Shown: positions 17,313-27,642, numbered from the stretch's first letter. The stretch: 64,000 nucleotides of DNA from Lachnospiraceae bacterium (GCA_015056795.1 SVFO01000021.1:1-64000); one strand, 5' to 3'. Numbers and translations: made by a program. The notes: a model not told the origin generated them from the letters alone.

Positions 17313-17984
17313 ATGAAATTAGGAATAACGGATACAGAAAAAAAATTATTATTTATTGTTTTAGCATTAGGAATACTTGTTGCAGCATACTTTTTTGGGT
17401 TTCAAAAGTTTAATGAAGAAGCAGCGATTATTGAGAATAGCAATGTGCAAGATGAAGCTACTGTTCAAAGACTTCAGGACATGGTAAATAGACAAGCAGA
17501 AACTCAGCAGGAAACGGAAGAATTCAAAAAGACGATCAAGGAGATAGTTGCTAAGTACCCAGTTGACGTACCACAAGAAAAAGCAATTTATCTGATTCAG
17601 GAGATGGAAGATATTGTTATGGTTGATGTTAGTACCATAAGTTTTTCCATGGGCAATGTTGTAAAGGAATTTTCTGGGGAAAATGCTCCTTCCGGAAGAT
17701 ACGCAAATCTTGCAATGAATTATACGGCTTCATACGATCAGTATAAGAACTTATTACAGTATGTAAAAGATTTTGCAGATCGCACAACAACTCCTATGAT
17801 TTCGGCAGGCTATGATCAGTCTACGGGACAGCTTGTTGGTGTAATGCATTATCGTATGTTTTATTTGACGAATACCGATAAGGAATATGAAGACGTGCCT
17901 CCTACCGACATGGAGATTGGATTGCCTAACATTTTCCATACGACAGAAGAAGAGATTATTACGGATGACATGGTGGCTTGGTAA
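17313..17984 (+). CDS. pilO: Type IV pilus alignment protein PilO
   Basis: A 223-residue bitopic protein: short cytoplasmic start, membrane helix at about 12-30, coiled coil at about 32-75, then an extracytoplasmic ferredoxin-like domain (about 85-200) with SYDQYKNLLQYVKDFADR, the usual PilO/GspM pattern. It would pair with the PilN part of the preceding fusion. AAAAGGAG precedes the ATG. The acidic C-terminal tail has no known role. Confidence 0.82.
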   Translation: MKLGITDTEKKLLFIVLALGILVAAYFFGFQKFNEEAAIIENSNVQDEATVQRLQDMVNRQAETQQETEEFKKTIKEIVAKYPVDVPQEKAIYLIQEMEDIVMVDVSTISFSMGNVVKEFSGENAPSGRYANLAMNYTASYDQYKNLLQYVKDFADRTTTPMISAGYDQSTGQLVGVMHYRMFYLTNTDKEYEDVPPTDMEIGLPNIFHTTEEEIITDDMVAW

Positions 17985-18001
17985 TTTTGGAGAAGGGTTA
18001 A

Positions 18002-19294
18002 ATGATGAAGAAAAACGTAAAGATCGGTCAAAAGGGCTTTACCTTAATTGAGGTAGTGCTTTCCATAGCGATATTGGCGTTGGTTTCCATCCCGCTGATA
18101 AATTATTTTACAGATTCCCTAAAGCATTCTGCGCTTTCTGCACAGAAGCAAAAGGCTACACTTGCCGCACAGGACATGATTGAATTTATCAAGGGTCAGG
18201 ATCAAATAATGAAGCCGCAGGATACCGCAGGTGGTCTTCAATATGCAATTACAGGTGAAATGCGCAATAAGCTTAATGTTGCAAGCGTTGATGCATCTTT
18301 AACGGATCAATCTGCATATGATCCCGTGAATGGAAGCGGAACACTTATTTATACCTTGACGGATACTTCTGATGATACAATATCAGGCTTTGACATTAAG
18401 GTAACGCTTCATACGGATACAGCAGCTAGCGCTATTTCTAGACCGATTATTTACGGAATTGATGATGATAAGAATATTGTAGCAGCAGAGCATGCCGAGG
18501 AAAATGAAGCTATTTCCTACTTTGTGGCTAGAAGTATTGCGGCAAGTATGGCAGCAGGTAGTGGACATTATGTAGATGTCGGAGATGGTTCGACAGATCC
18601 CGTGACTCCTCCTGCACCTGCGGCTGGTTCGACGGAGCCTATGGATGAGGATGAAGTTAAGGATAATCTGAAAAGAAAAATTTATGTTGAAGTAAGTCAG
18701 GAAACAGTCGCTGGTCTTGGTGGATCCTATTATGTTGTTAGAGTCTATTATGTATATACCTGCGAGGGCGTTTTGGGAGCAGCTGGAGATGATGAATTTG
18801 TCACCAATGATCTAATAAATACTGCGATTGAAGAGCTTGAAGGCATCTATTTAATGTTCAATAAACTAACCGAGGATGAGGATGAGATCATCATCAAATG
18901 GAACGCTCCGGCGCCTACCAATAGACCTGAATTTCGTTTGATTTGCCAGGATTTGATATCTGGCGAAGGAACGGAAGACGATCCTTTGATTATGACGGTT
19001 GTTGACAATTATGAAGTTAAGCTTAGAATGCTTGGCTTTGGTATTTGGCCTCCCGATACCGGCGGAACGGCATATAAGCCAGAAATTAGAACAAACATTA
19101 TAGACAACGACAGCTTGAAGGTGACATTGGTTGAAACAGATACGGGATCCACAGATTTAATTAGGAAGCCTTTGACGGATTCCAGTGATATGCCAGTTCG
19201 TTTGTTTGATATTACCGTCGATGTGTATAAAAAGGGAGATTTAGCTGCTTCGAAGCCATGTTTGGTAGAGATGACGACGACGAAGACGGAGTAA
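18002..19294 (+). CDS. Minor pilin, GspI/PilV-like
   Basis: A 430-residue prepilin-like protein. The leader ends at Gly12-Phe; the mature start FTLIEVVLSIAILALVSIPL has Glu5 and fits the I/V class of minor pilins. The globular region is much larger than usual (family members are often 120-200 residues) and includes a Pro/Ala-rich linker (TPPAPAAGSTEP, about 201-214). The second half looks like a separate beta domain of no recognised family. GGAGAAGGG precedes two consecutive ATGs. First of four minor-pilin genes. Confidence 0.82.
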   Translation: MMKKNVKIGQKGFTLIEVVLSIAILALVSIPLINYFTDSLKHSALSAQKQKATLAAQDMIEFIKGQDQIMKPQDTAGGLQYAITGEMRNKLNVASVDASLTDQSAYDPVNGSGTLIYTLTDTSDDTISGFDIKVTLHTDTAASAISRPIIYGIDDDKNIVAAEHAEENEAISYFVARSIAASMAAGSGHYVDVGDGSTDPVTPPAPAAGSTEPMDEDEVKDNLKRKIYVEVSQETVAGLGGSYYVVRVYYVYTCEGVLGAAGDDEFVTNDLINTAIEELEGIYLMFNKLTEDEDEIIIKWNAPAPTNRPEFRLICQDLISGEGTEDDPLIMTVVDNYEVKLRMLGFGIWPPDTGGTAYKPEIRTNIIDNDSLKVTLVETDTGSTDLIRKPLTDSSDMPVRLFDITVDVYKKGDLAASKPCLVEMTTTKTE

Positions 19295-19303
19295 GGAGGA
19301 GTC

Positions 19304-21565
19304 ATGAAAAAATATTTGAAATTGTTCAAAGACAATCGTGGTGCTTCTTTGATTGCTGTCTTAGTATCTATTGCCGTTGTTAGCGTAATTGGTGCTGTTA
19401 TAACGCAACTTACGATTACTAATATTCAGATGAAGGAAATCGAACGTCAGGCGAAGACGAATTTTTACGATGCAGAGCATGTCATGAATGATCTTGCGGC
19501 TGGACTGAATAAAATGGCGGCTGTGGAGATGGAAAAGGCGTATAATAAGATGCTGGCTCAATATCGTACTGTTGTAGAGGGCGGCGGTAGCGCAAAAAAG
19601 AATTTCTCCAAGTATTATTTAGAGTATATGACTACGCAATTTACTCCGGCAAGTGCACCGTCTCCAACAACACAGAATAATACTGAAGGAACAGAGATTT
19701 TATATCAGAGGGGAAAGTACGATCTTGATAAGGTCAAAGGTGCTTTTTTGGATGCAACACTCTTAGCTCAGAAGGATACGATTGTTGTAACGCCTGCAAC
19801 GGAAACGCAGTATTTTGCCGACTATGAGAAGGGTATTTTCATTTTGGAAAATGTTGCTATTACATGGGATGATGATTTAGGAAATGCTACCACAATCAAA
19901 ACGGATATTGTTTTCCATACGCCTGATTTGAATTTTGATGGCAGTAAACTGGTAAAGGAATTTATGCGTTATAGCTTGATTGCTGACGTTGGCATTAATG
20001 TTAACACTGGTAATATTGATGTGGACGGCAATGTTTATGCTGGTCACGAAGGCATTTATACTTCGGGCAGTGGAACAGCACTTTTCAAGGGCAAGAAGGT
20101 GATTACCAGAGGTGATATAGTTGTTAATTCTATGGGTAAATTAACAGTTGGTAATGTAGGAGATCTAAACAGAACACAGATTTGGGCTGAAAACATTATC
20201 ATGAATAGAACAGCATCTACAGCTACTTCTGAAAATCATCCAATTCTTACATTAGCAGGAAACATCTATGTTTCTGATGACCTGGAATTGAATGGCGGAA
20301 TGGATGAGGTAATTCTCAAGGGCAAGTATTATGGATATAACTTCCAGAAGAACTATGACAGTAAGCTTCGCCCAGAGGATCCTAAGTATTCGAGTGCTAT
20401 TGTTATTAATGGTAAGAAGTCGAAGCTTGATTTGACTGGATTAAATCATTTGACGATTGCTGGGCGTACTTACATTGGAATGAATGAGGGAACGACATTT
20501 GCCAAAGCAGTTCCGTTGGGTGAATCCATGGGTGTTCGAACCAGCCAGATCGCATATTTTGTTCCGACTGATTGCATGGCAGATGAGGACAATCTTGAAA
20601 TTAATGAGACAGCTTATAAGAATTATATAGGAATTACGGATTCAAGCTTCCATTTAGTTGCTGATTACTTAATGAATAATAGTACGGGAAAAAAGAACAA
20701 TGTTATTAAGTATTATTATTCTGATGGTAGCGGTGGGCCGAATCCCTATATGTATTTCTTGAATTTTAAGAGCGAGGAAGCTGCAAACAAGTACTACGCG
20801 GTATATTATAACGCAAAAAATTCTTTGTTAAATACCTATGCTAAGAGCTATTTAGCAGACGATGCCTTAAAACTTGATGATAGTACCTTGCTGACGCTTC
20901 GTGGAGATATTCTATATCGAAATGCATCAGACGCAACAAATACCTTGAGGGAAAAGATTGCCACCATCGATTCTGCATATTGGGATGAGAATAAGGCATA
21001 CTTTAATAGCTCAGCAGATAATGCGAAAAAGTATTTTTCTTTACAGGTAAGCTTGGAGGATAATCGTACGGATATTCCTCTCAGCTCCGTAAGACTGGAA
21101 GACAAGACAGCCAATACAATTTTTAATGCATTGATCAATGCAGAAAGACTAAATGCATTTTTCGCAGCTCATGAGACAGATGGTAGAAAGTATATTCATG
21201 AGTGGGACGAGGAGGGTGGCAAGAAGAAGATTCTTGCGATCGTTGATGGCGATTTCGAAGTAACGACTGCGTATACTGGTGGCTTAATTATTGCCACTGG
21301 AAATGTAAAAGTTTCTGCAGGCACAAGCCCTAATCAATTCGCAGGCACTATTATTTCAAAAAATACCATTAATTTCTCTGATGGTGCAACCGTAGAAGCT
21401 GATGAGGTATTGGTATCTCAGTTATTGTCGAAGGATGTTTTGGATCCTGATCCTAAGTTTGCCATGATTTTCGAGGGTTATGAGTCTGTTGTTGAGGCTG
21501 CCATGGGTGAAGCCTCCATTGACAAATATCTTACCTTTGAAGGCTGGACCAAGACGGCAGAATAA
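19304..21565 (+). CDS. Giant minor pilin, GspK/PilX-like, with beta-solenoid-like body
   Basis: A 753-residue protein. The leader ends NRG and the mature start is ASLIAVLVSIAVVSVIGAVI, so position 5 is Ala, not Glu. Loss of Glu5 is characteristic of the tip-most K-type pilins. After a long helix, residues about 229-340 read as short alternating strands rich in Gly, Val, Ile and Asn (GNIDVDGNVYAGHEGIYTSG and following), and about 645-705 again (GGLIIATGNVKVSAG). This suggests a right-handed beta-helix resembling polymer-forming scaffold proteins. Usual PilX proteins are under 250 residues. AAGGAGG precedes the ATG. Confidence 0.78.
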   Translation: MKKYLKLFKDNRGASLIAVLVSIAVVSVIGAVITQLTITNIQMKEIERQAKTNFYDAEHVMNDLAAGLNKMAAVEMEKAYNKMLAQYRTVVEGGGSAKKNFSKYYLEYMTTQFTPASAPSPTTQNNTEGTEILYQRGKYDLDKVKGAFLDATLLAQKDTIVVTPATETQYFADYEKGIFILENVAITWDDDLGNATTIKTDIVFHTPDLNFDGSKLVKEFMRYSLIADVGINVNTGNIDVDGNVYAGHEGIYTSGSGTALFKGKKVITRGDIVVNSMGKLTVGNVGDLNRTQIWAENIIMNRTASTATSENHPILTLAGNIYVSDDLELNGGMDEVILKGKYYGYNFQKNYDSKLRPEDPKYSSAIVINGKKSKLDLTGLNHLTIAGRTYIGMNEGTTFAKAVPLGESMGVRTSQIAYFVPTDCMADEDNLEINETAYKNYIGITDSSFHLVADYLMNNSTGKKNNVIKYYYSDGSGGPNPYMYFLNFKSEEAANKYYAVYYNAKNSLLNTYAKSYLADDALKLDDSTLLTLRGDILYRNASDATNTLREKIATIDSAYWDENKAYFNSSADNAKKYFSLQVSLEDNRTDIPLSSVRLEDKTANTIFNALINAERLNAFFAAHETDGRKYIHEWDEEGGKKKILAIVDGDFEVTTAYTGGLIIATGNVKVSAGTSPNQFAGTIISKNTINFSDGATVEADEVLVSQLLSKDVLDPDPKFAMIFEGYESVVEAAMGEASIDKYLTFEGWTKTAE

Positions 21566-21603
21566 AAATTTTGATCTCTTAAGCATATTAATGGGAGGAT
21601 GCA

Positions 21604-22119
21604 ATGAGTATTCGAAAAGACCAAAATGGTTTTAGTTTAATTGAATTAGTTGTGGTGATTGGTATTATTGCCGTTCTTGCCACTTTTTCTCTTAGTATGC
21701 TTGGGAGACTTAGGTCTGCAAATGCTGAAAAGGCCGTGCAGACGCTGTCGGCCTCCATCAAAAAGCTACAAGCTAATTCTATGAGCAAGGCGCAAAAGCC
21801 ATATATGTATATCTACAAGGTTGGAAATACCTATTATGTGAGAATTTCTACAAACGCAGCTCTTCTAGGCACAGACCTTACTGCAAGTAGTGGTACGGAG
21901 TTGGCAACGGGAATCAAGATTTCTACGAAGGTAAATAGTGCAGATGCAGCAACGGAAGTTACTAATACAAATTTCCTGAAAATTTATTTTCAGAAAGATG
22001 GTTCGTTGGGAACGGGTGTAACTCCCAATTATATCATTGTTGAAGCACCCAGTTCAAATGCTAGACAAATCAAGTTTAATCGAGATACTGGAAAACATAT
22101 AACGGGATATGCTGAGTAA
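21604..22119 (+). CDS. Minor pilin, GspH/FimT-like
   Basis: A 171-residue prepilin-like protein. After a basic leader ending NG, the mature start FSLIELVVVIGIIAVLATFS has Glu5. The following LRSANAEKAVQTLSASIKKLQ and strand-rich end match the H/FimT class in size and layout. GGGAGG lies just before the ATG. It would join the other three minor pilins in a tip complex that starts pilus assembly. Confidence 0.83.
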   Translation: MSIRKDQNGFSLIELVVVIGIIAVLATFSLSMLGRLRSANAEKAVQTLSASIKKLQANSMSKAQKPYMYIYKVGNTYYVRISTNAALLGTDLTASSGTELATGIKISTKVNSADAATEVTNTNFLKIYFQKDGSLGTGVTPNYIIVEAPSSNARQIKFNRDTGKHITGYAE

Positions 22120-22142
22120 TTCGTTTTGAGGAGGAGTGTAAG

Positions 22143-22841
22143 ATGAAAAAACTGGATAACAGGGGTTTATCCATGGTGGAATTAGTCATTGCAATAGCAA
22201 TGTCCACTATTGTGATTGGCGCCGCTTCTTTATTTCTCTTCAATGCGGAGCGGACATATCGAACGGCGGAATATAGCATTGATCTGCAATCAGAAGCTCA
22301 GATTTTAATGGAACAGCTTGCCAACTGGGTTATGGAAAGTAACTGGATCGCGGTTGCAGGAACTACAGATGATCCTGTTTTGGTGCTATATCAAATCAAT
22401 CGTCCGAAGTTAATTGATGCAGGTGATCATTTAGAATTGGCCGCAGCGCCTGCCCAAAAGAGAATCATTTATATCTCTGGTGCAAAGCTATATATGTTTA
22501 CGCAGCATGAAGGGGAAGATGGTATTGCATTAGGTGCTTTTACGGATGAGATCAAGGATGGTACCCCAGATACTTCTGATATCCCTTCCGATCCCGCATC
22601 AACCGCACCGGAGACATGCATTTGTGAATATTTGGAAGCTTTAAATGGATTTAAGGTAAGTCTTCCCGATGGAAGTGATATTATGTCGGCGGATAAGATT
22701 ACAACAATTAATGTTGCCGTTAAAATGGTAGAGGGTGTTGCAAGACAGAAACAGCACTATAATGTAAAGAATTCTTTCAGCATTAGAAATAGTATTATGG
22801 ATGATGTTTTTGAGGTTGAAACCTCAGAAGAAGGAGAGTAA
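22143..22841 (+). CDS. Minor pilin, GspJ/PilW-like
   Basis: A 232-residue prepilin-like protein. Leader MKKLDNRG, mature start LSMVELVIAIAMSTIVIGAA with Glu5. The next segment (RTYRTAEYSIDLQSEAQILM, about 37-56) is typical of J/PilW pilins. GAGGAG precedes the ATG. Its stop codon lies 4 bases before the start of the giant secreted protein, so the two are translationally close. Confidence 0.83.
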   Translation: MKKLDNRGLSMVELVIAIAMSTIVIGAASLFLFNAERTYRTAEYSIDLQSEAQILMEQLANWVMESNWIAVAGTTDDPVLVLYQINRPKLIDAGDHLELAAAPAQKRIIYISGAKLYMFTQHEGEDGIALGAFTDEIKDGTPDTSDIPSDPASTAPETCICEYLEALNGFKVSLPDGSDIMSADKITTINVAVKMVEGVARQKQHYNVKNSFSIRNSIMDDVFEVETSEEGE

Positions 22842-22845
22842 GGGT

Positions 22846-25800
22846 ATGAGAAAGAGTAAGGGAGCGAATTGGAAGAAGAGAGGAATTTCCATTATACTGA
22901 CACTCGGTATGCTACTTGGCATGTTAGAGATCAGTGGCTTGGGAAGTATTTCTAGTGCCGTAAAAGATAGCGACAAGACTAGTTCTTATGCTGACAATCA
23001 GGTTTCCAGAGTGAGAGCCGTAATCAATACTCTTAGTGAAATCCCTGGTGCTGCGACAGCTGCTACTGCAAATGACGCAACATGGGATAGTTGGGTAAAG
23101 AATACTTGGAACAATGGAACCAAGGGTGAGATCAATCGTCCTTTTACGATACTTGAGATCGTACCATATGCTGAATATGCTGAATTCGGATACATGATCG
23201 AGGGGTGTGAGCCCGTCGATTTTAGCAAGTTACAGGGATATGAAGGATTATATTCCGTAAGTAACTTAAGTGCAACAAAAGAAATGATGGAATTCTCCAT
23301 GCCTACGAATGCATACTTTTTTGGCGATGAAAAAGAAGGCATGAAAGAGTATTACTATAGATATGAAGGTAATGTTAAGAAATATCGTCAGGATACACTG
23401 AACAAGCTTACCAGCTATAAAAAGATTTATGGATATTATGAGGTTGTTGCAACGGAAAGCGACACGAGCGCTGAAGGTGATTTTAAGCTAGTAGAAGATG
23501 CTACCACTCACAAATTCACATTTAAGAAGGTTAATAAGCCTCTTGAGAAAGGCAACCTTGTATGGCATACATTAAATGATTTTGTCATTGATCGTTTGGA
23601 AGCGGATGGAGTTAAGCCTGACTTTTATGACAAGATCGACAACATGACCGCTGAGCAGGTTGCAACCGCTTTTACGAATACTAATTTTAATTCTAATGAA
23701 ATTGGAAAGCGTTTCTATACTTTCCGTGAAGGTAGCACCACAGATCCTTATTATAATGTTGGTAACAGTCTCTATTTTGATTATTACAATAAAGATGTTT
23801 TCGCAACCGACATTATTGGTTTAAGCAAGCAGGAAGCACAGAGTTATTCTATTTACATCAAGACGATTACTCCAGCTGAATTGAATGCTACGAATGGTAA
23901 GCGTTGGATTGACGTTGCTGATTTAATTTACATTAATGCAAAGTCCTCCTTATCTGATTATTTAAAGCTGTGGCAGTCTAAGGATTATCAGGGTAACCCT
24001 GCAAATAGATTACAAATTGCTGGAACATTGACGAGCACAACTCCAGAAGGCTACACTGGTAAGTATGGTGCAGAGTCTCCTTACAATGGACAGTATAAGG
24101 ATTTGAATTGGGATGTAACGGAAAAGATCGTACGCAAGGTTGGAGCAGCTCAAAATTATTGTGGTATAATTTTCCATTCCAATATCTTTACTGGTTCTAA
24201 CTTGACTACAAAGAGTGTTACTTACAGACGGTATGATGTTAATAACAACCTAATTACAACGGAAGCAACCTCTGGAGCAATCGATGGCTATAAGGAAAAT
24301 ATCGGTAAGTTGTTAGTTATGACAACGACGCTGAACCCCAATCTGATTAATAAGATTTTCCTTGATAATGGCAGAATTGAAATTAAGAAAGACGGCACAT
24401 ATTCCTATGGTTACATGAAGGGAAGGACGGAAGATGAAGGATTGTATTGGTCTGGATTAACCTTCTATATCGGAAGCGCTACCATTGACCAGGTAAAGGG
24501 AAATAATTTAGGAAGCGCAACGGATCCTTCTGGAAAGTATTGGAGAGATTATACGGGACGAGTATATTTAAGCGTCAGCGGAACCAATACTTATGTTCAG
24601 GGGCATGCGTATATATTTAATGGTGACATGTCTGTAGCAACAGGAATGGTAACTGGCACGACAGGAGCATCTAAATCAATTTTTGAAGATTTTAATCAAT
24701 ATATTGATACCAATGCTAAAACAAAAGAAATATGGATTCAGAACAATATGGAAGGAAAAGGACTAGATTTTGACGCAGAAGACGAAGCAGCATATTATTA
24801 TGATGTTTTTATAGACTCAAATAATATCACTCCTTCCGCTGCATTGAGATATATTCTTGACATGGACAGTGATCGTGCACCGTACTACTACGATTCTGTA
24901 CGTGTGTTGGAAATTGAACCCTCTTGTGGCTTGAATTCAGATTATAGTCCTTATTGGAGATTGACAAAAGAAGAAGTTTATTTGATGGTTCCTAACTGTT
25001 CTGGTGATGTTACCATAGATTCCATGACGATGAATTCCTTTGTTGGAAGAATTGATGACTTGAATGAAACTTATGACCTGATCTACTTAGGAGATGAAGC
25101 TGATGGCTACTTCCTTACTCCTGAGTATAAGGGAAGCGATGAGCAGAAAGCGGGAATGAGCAGGCAAGACTTCTATAAGAAGCATACGGAAGCAAGAACC
25201 GATTTTTATGGTACGGAATTGGATGGCTTGATTTATTTCCAAACTGGCGCTGTTGCGTATGTTGGAAGCGCTGATAGAGCCAATGACGCGAACTTTATTC
25301 ATGGTCATAATACTGGAAGTCAGTTTAGACAAAATGGTAACGACTTAACGCACTTAAAGGAAAAAGACTTGCTAAGTTTTATTAAAGCCGGTTATCCAAT
25401 CGTAGCAGCAGATCATCTTTTTGTAGACGGTTATGTTGAGTCTAGTAAGATTGGAAGTGAATATACTTGTGTTATGTATTCCTTCTTAAAGGATAATAAG
25501 GCGTCTCAGAATGAAGATGGCTCTTACACAGATGGTATTTTTGTAAGCAGTCAGGTTGCAGGTATTGATACGCGCGTTAGAAATAAGAAGAGCCGTAAAA
25601 TGACTATATCGAATTCTCCTAAGGAATATGATGGTACTTTAAGTTCCTATCTGCCGAAGAATGGTGATTATGGCGTCCTTGATTTCCAGGTAATTGTTCC
25701 TGATACGGAGAATTACAGATATCGTATCTATGTTGATAAGGATCGTAACAGTAAATGTGAAGCATTTGCTGATGCGAAGAAGAATGAGGTTGTAAGAGAA

Positions 25801-27627
25801 AGAGACCTTACCGAGACTACGACAAACATTCATCTGGAAGTAAATGATTCCTGGGTAGGTTTTATTCAGTGGAAGATAGAAGTATTTGATAAGCACAATG
25901 AGAATATCCGTGTTACCAAGGTTGGATGCTCTGCAATTCCTGCAGGTGAAAATAAGAATATTATTAAGGCATTGGAAATCACGCCTGATAATAGTAACTA
26001 TGGTAATGAGGATATGAGAACTGGTTCTAATAGCCCTTGGGATCAGTTGTTTAGTGAGGTTGTAGACTTTGACATTACGGTTAACAGAGTAAAGATGAGT
26101 GATTTCCAGAATCTTTTCAAGGATATCCGTGATGAGAATAACAACAAAGTGAAATTTAAGTTTAATATGGGTAAGGAGATCTTCTTGGATGAAGAGCATC
26201 CTGCGGATTCCAATCCCAACACCACAGTTCTTACTAATTTGGAGTCCAAATTAATCGGTGGTTTGCCTCTGAGCGAATACAATATGATTATTATTGGTTT
26301 CCAAGATGAATATGGTAAAACTGATGTCAGCAACGCGAATGGTGCGGCAGAGTATTTATTCTATTATGCGCAAAAGAATGAAAAGAGCTGTAGTATTCTG
26401 TTTACGCATGATTTGACCTGCTACTACAATAGCAAGAGCTACGGTTATACTGCTAATACCATGCTCCGTGAAATCATGGGAATGTCTGTGTATGGCGGAT
26501 TGAGCGATAGACTTTATACGGATCGTACAAACTTCAGAGAAGATTTGGCGGCTAACCTCGAAGGATATAAGACTCTTAGTGGTGCAAAGTATAGTAAAAC
26601 TGTTCGAAATGAGATTCAGGGATATACCACATTTTGTGGCCTTAAAAAGCTTGGAGCTGGAGGCTATAAAGCAACAGGATTGGGAGGTAGTCAGTATTAT
26701 TATTTGATTAATGAACCAAATGGGAGATTTGTTGATACGACCTATGGTGGTCAATCAAGCGGTGGAGACAACAACCAGTCGAATTGGACTTTGCGGTTAA
26801 ATAAAGGTCAGATTACGCAATATCCTTTCCAAATTCCTGAAAAGCTTAAAGTGGCAAGTACACACTGCCAGTATTTTGCATTAAACATGGAAGATCCGGA
26901 AGTAACATGTTGGTATACAATAGAGTATCCACCTCAACTTGGCAAAAACGAAAATAAGAATACTAGCGCTACTGATGGTAAAGGTTTGGTGATGGCTGTT
27001 GATCCTCAAAATGCCTCTAACAACTATTACATTTACAGTAAGGGCAATATTTATTATTCTGGTGTTGGTCATACTGATTTGGGTGACAGCAAGACGGATG
27101 AGATGAGGCTGTTTGTTAATACGCTGATTGCAGCATACAGACCTCAGTTCTACGCACCTGAAGTTGAAGTAACTGGTCCTAATGCAGGATTGGTTGCAGC
27201 ACGATCCTATCGCATCTATTTGGAGCAGGAGTTTAACTATGACGGTGGTTCTTCACCTGATTTGGCAAACATTGATGATGAGGAATATGTTTACGTAACC
27301 TTTAAACCCAAGGATGCCAGCGGTTGTGATAAGGTATCTGTTAAGGTATACCATGACGAGAACGTAAATGACAAATATACGATTCACAGCCTGAGGATAC
27401 AGGATGGTAAGAAGGTTGCAGGTGGTGAAGCTTCATTAGACCCTGGTAAGGGCGATAAGGTATATCTACTTAACGTAGATACGGAATATGTCATTAAGTA
27501 CAAGAAGACAGACTTGGCAGCTGGAAGGAATCACTTGACCTTCGAAGCAGAGAACAGTGTAACCATTGGTGTCAGTGGTAAGACGAAGCTGGAGATCAAG
27601 GCAAAGCCTTTGTTCAAGCTTGATTAA
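22846..27627 (+). CDS. Giant secreted protein with three repeated LEIxP modules (DUF5057-like), candidate pilus-tip protein
   Basis: A 1593-residue exported protein; a basic start and a hydrophobic segment at about 13-32 form a signal peptide or anchor. Three segments share a pattern beginning with a LEIxP strand: TILEIVPYAEY (about 101), RVLEIEPSCGL (about 685) and KALEITPDNSN (about 1042). The second and third are each followed 60-100 residues later by a hydrophobic strand ending in Gly (YDLIYLGDE, YNMIIIGFQDEYG), and the third by SILFTHDLT. That order suggests flavodoxin/amidotransferase-like alpha/beta modules; DUF5057 is my recollection of the family. No LPxTG motif or C-terminal membrane helix. 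It ends the minor-pilin cluster, where PilY1 lies in other pili. I infer a tip adhesin. The upstream ATG at 22801 overlaps the previous gene; 22846 has GGAGAG and AAGGG before it. Confidence 0.7.
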   Translation: MRKSKGANWKKRGISIILTLGMLLGMLEISGLGSISSAVKDSDKTSSYADNQVSRVRAVINTLSEIPGAATAATANDATWDSWVKNTWNNGTKGEINRPFTILEIVPYAEYAEFGYMIEGCEPVDFSKLQGYEGLYSVSNLSATKEMMEFSMPTNAYFFGDEKEGMKEYYYRYEGNVKKYRQDTLNKLTSYKKIYGYYEVVATESDTSAEGDFKLVEDATTHKFTFKKVNKPLEKGNLVWHTLNDFVIDRLEADGVKPDFYDKIDNMTAEQVATAFTNTNFNSNEIGKRFYTFREGSTTDPYYNVGNSLYFDYYNKDVFATDIIGLSKQEAQSYSIYIKTITPAELNATNGKRWIDVADLIYINAKSSLSDYLKLWQSKDYQGNPANRLQIAGTLTSTTPEGYTGKYGAESPYNGQYKDLNWDVTEKIVRKVGAAQNYCGIIFHSNIFTGSNLTTKSVTYRRYDVNNNLITTEATSGAIDGYKENIGKLLVMTTTLNPNLINKIFLDNGRIEIKKDGTYSYGYMKGRTEDEGLYWSGLTFYIGSATIDQVKGNNLGSATDPSGKYWRDYTGRVYLSVSGTNTYVQGHAYIFNGDMSVATGMVTGTTGASKSIFEDFNQYIDTNAKTKEIWIQNNMEGKGLDFDAEDEAAYYYDVFIDSNNITPSAALRYILDMDSDRAPYYYDSVRVLEIEPSCGLNSDYSPYWRLTKEEVYLMVPNCSGDVTIDSMTMNSFVGRIDDLNETYDLIYLGDEADGYFLTPEYKGSDEQKAGMSRQDFYKKHTEARTDFYGTELDGLIYFQTGAVAYVGSADRANDANFIHGHNTGSQFRQNGNDLTHLKEKDLLSFIKAGYPIVAADHLFVDGYVESSKIGSEYTCVMYSFLKDNKASQNEDGSYTDGIFVSSQVAGIDTRVRNKKSRKMTISNSPKEYDGTLSSYLPKNGDYGVLDFQVIVPDTENYRYRIYVDKDRNSKCEAFADAKKNEVVRERDLTETTTNIHLEVNDSWVGFIQWKIEVFDKHNENIRVTKVGCSAIPAGENKNIIKALEITPDNSNYGNEDMRTGSNSPWDQLFSEVVDFDITVNRVKMSDFQNLFKDIRDENNNKVKFKFNMGKEIFLDEEHPADSNPNTTVLTNLESKLIGGLPLSEYNMIIIGFQDEYGKTDVSNANGAAEYLFYYAQKNEKSCSILFTHDLTCYYNSKSYGYTANTMLREIMGMSVYGGLSDRLYTDRTNFREDLAANLEGYKTLSGAKYSKTVRNEIQGYTTFCGLKKLGAGGYKATGLGGSQYYYLINEPNGRFVDTTYGGQSSGGDNNQSNWTLRLNKGQITQYPFQIPEKLKVASTHCQYFALNMEDPEVTCWYTIEYPPQLGKNENKNTSATDGKGLVMAVDPQNASNNYYIYSKGNIYYSGVGHTDLGDSKTDEMRLFVNTLIAAYRPQFYAPEVEVTGPNAGLVAARSYRIYLEQEFNYDGGSSPDLANIDDEEYVYVTFKPKDASGCDKVSVKVYHDENVNDKYTIHSLRIQDGKKVAGGEASLDPGKGDKVYLLNVDTEYVIKYKKTDLAAGRNHLTFEAENSVTIGVSGKTKLEIKAKPLFKLD

Positions 27628-27642
27628 GATGAATTTTTTAAT

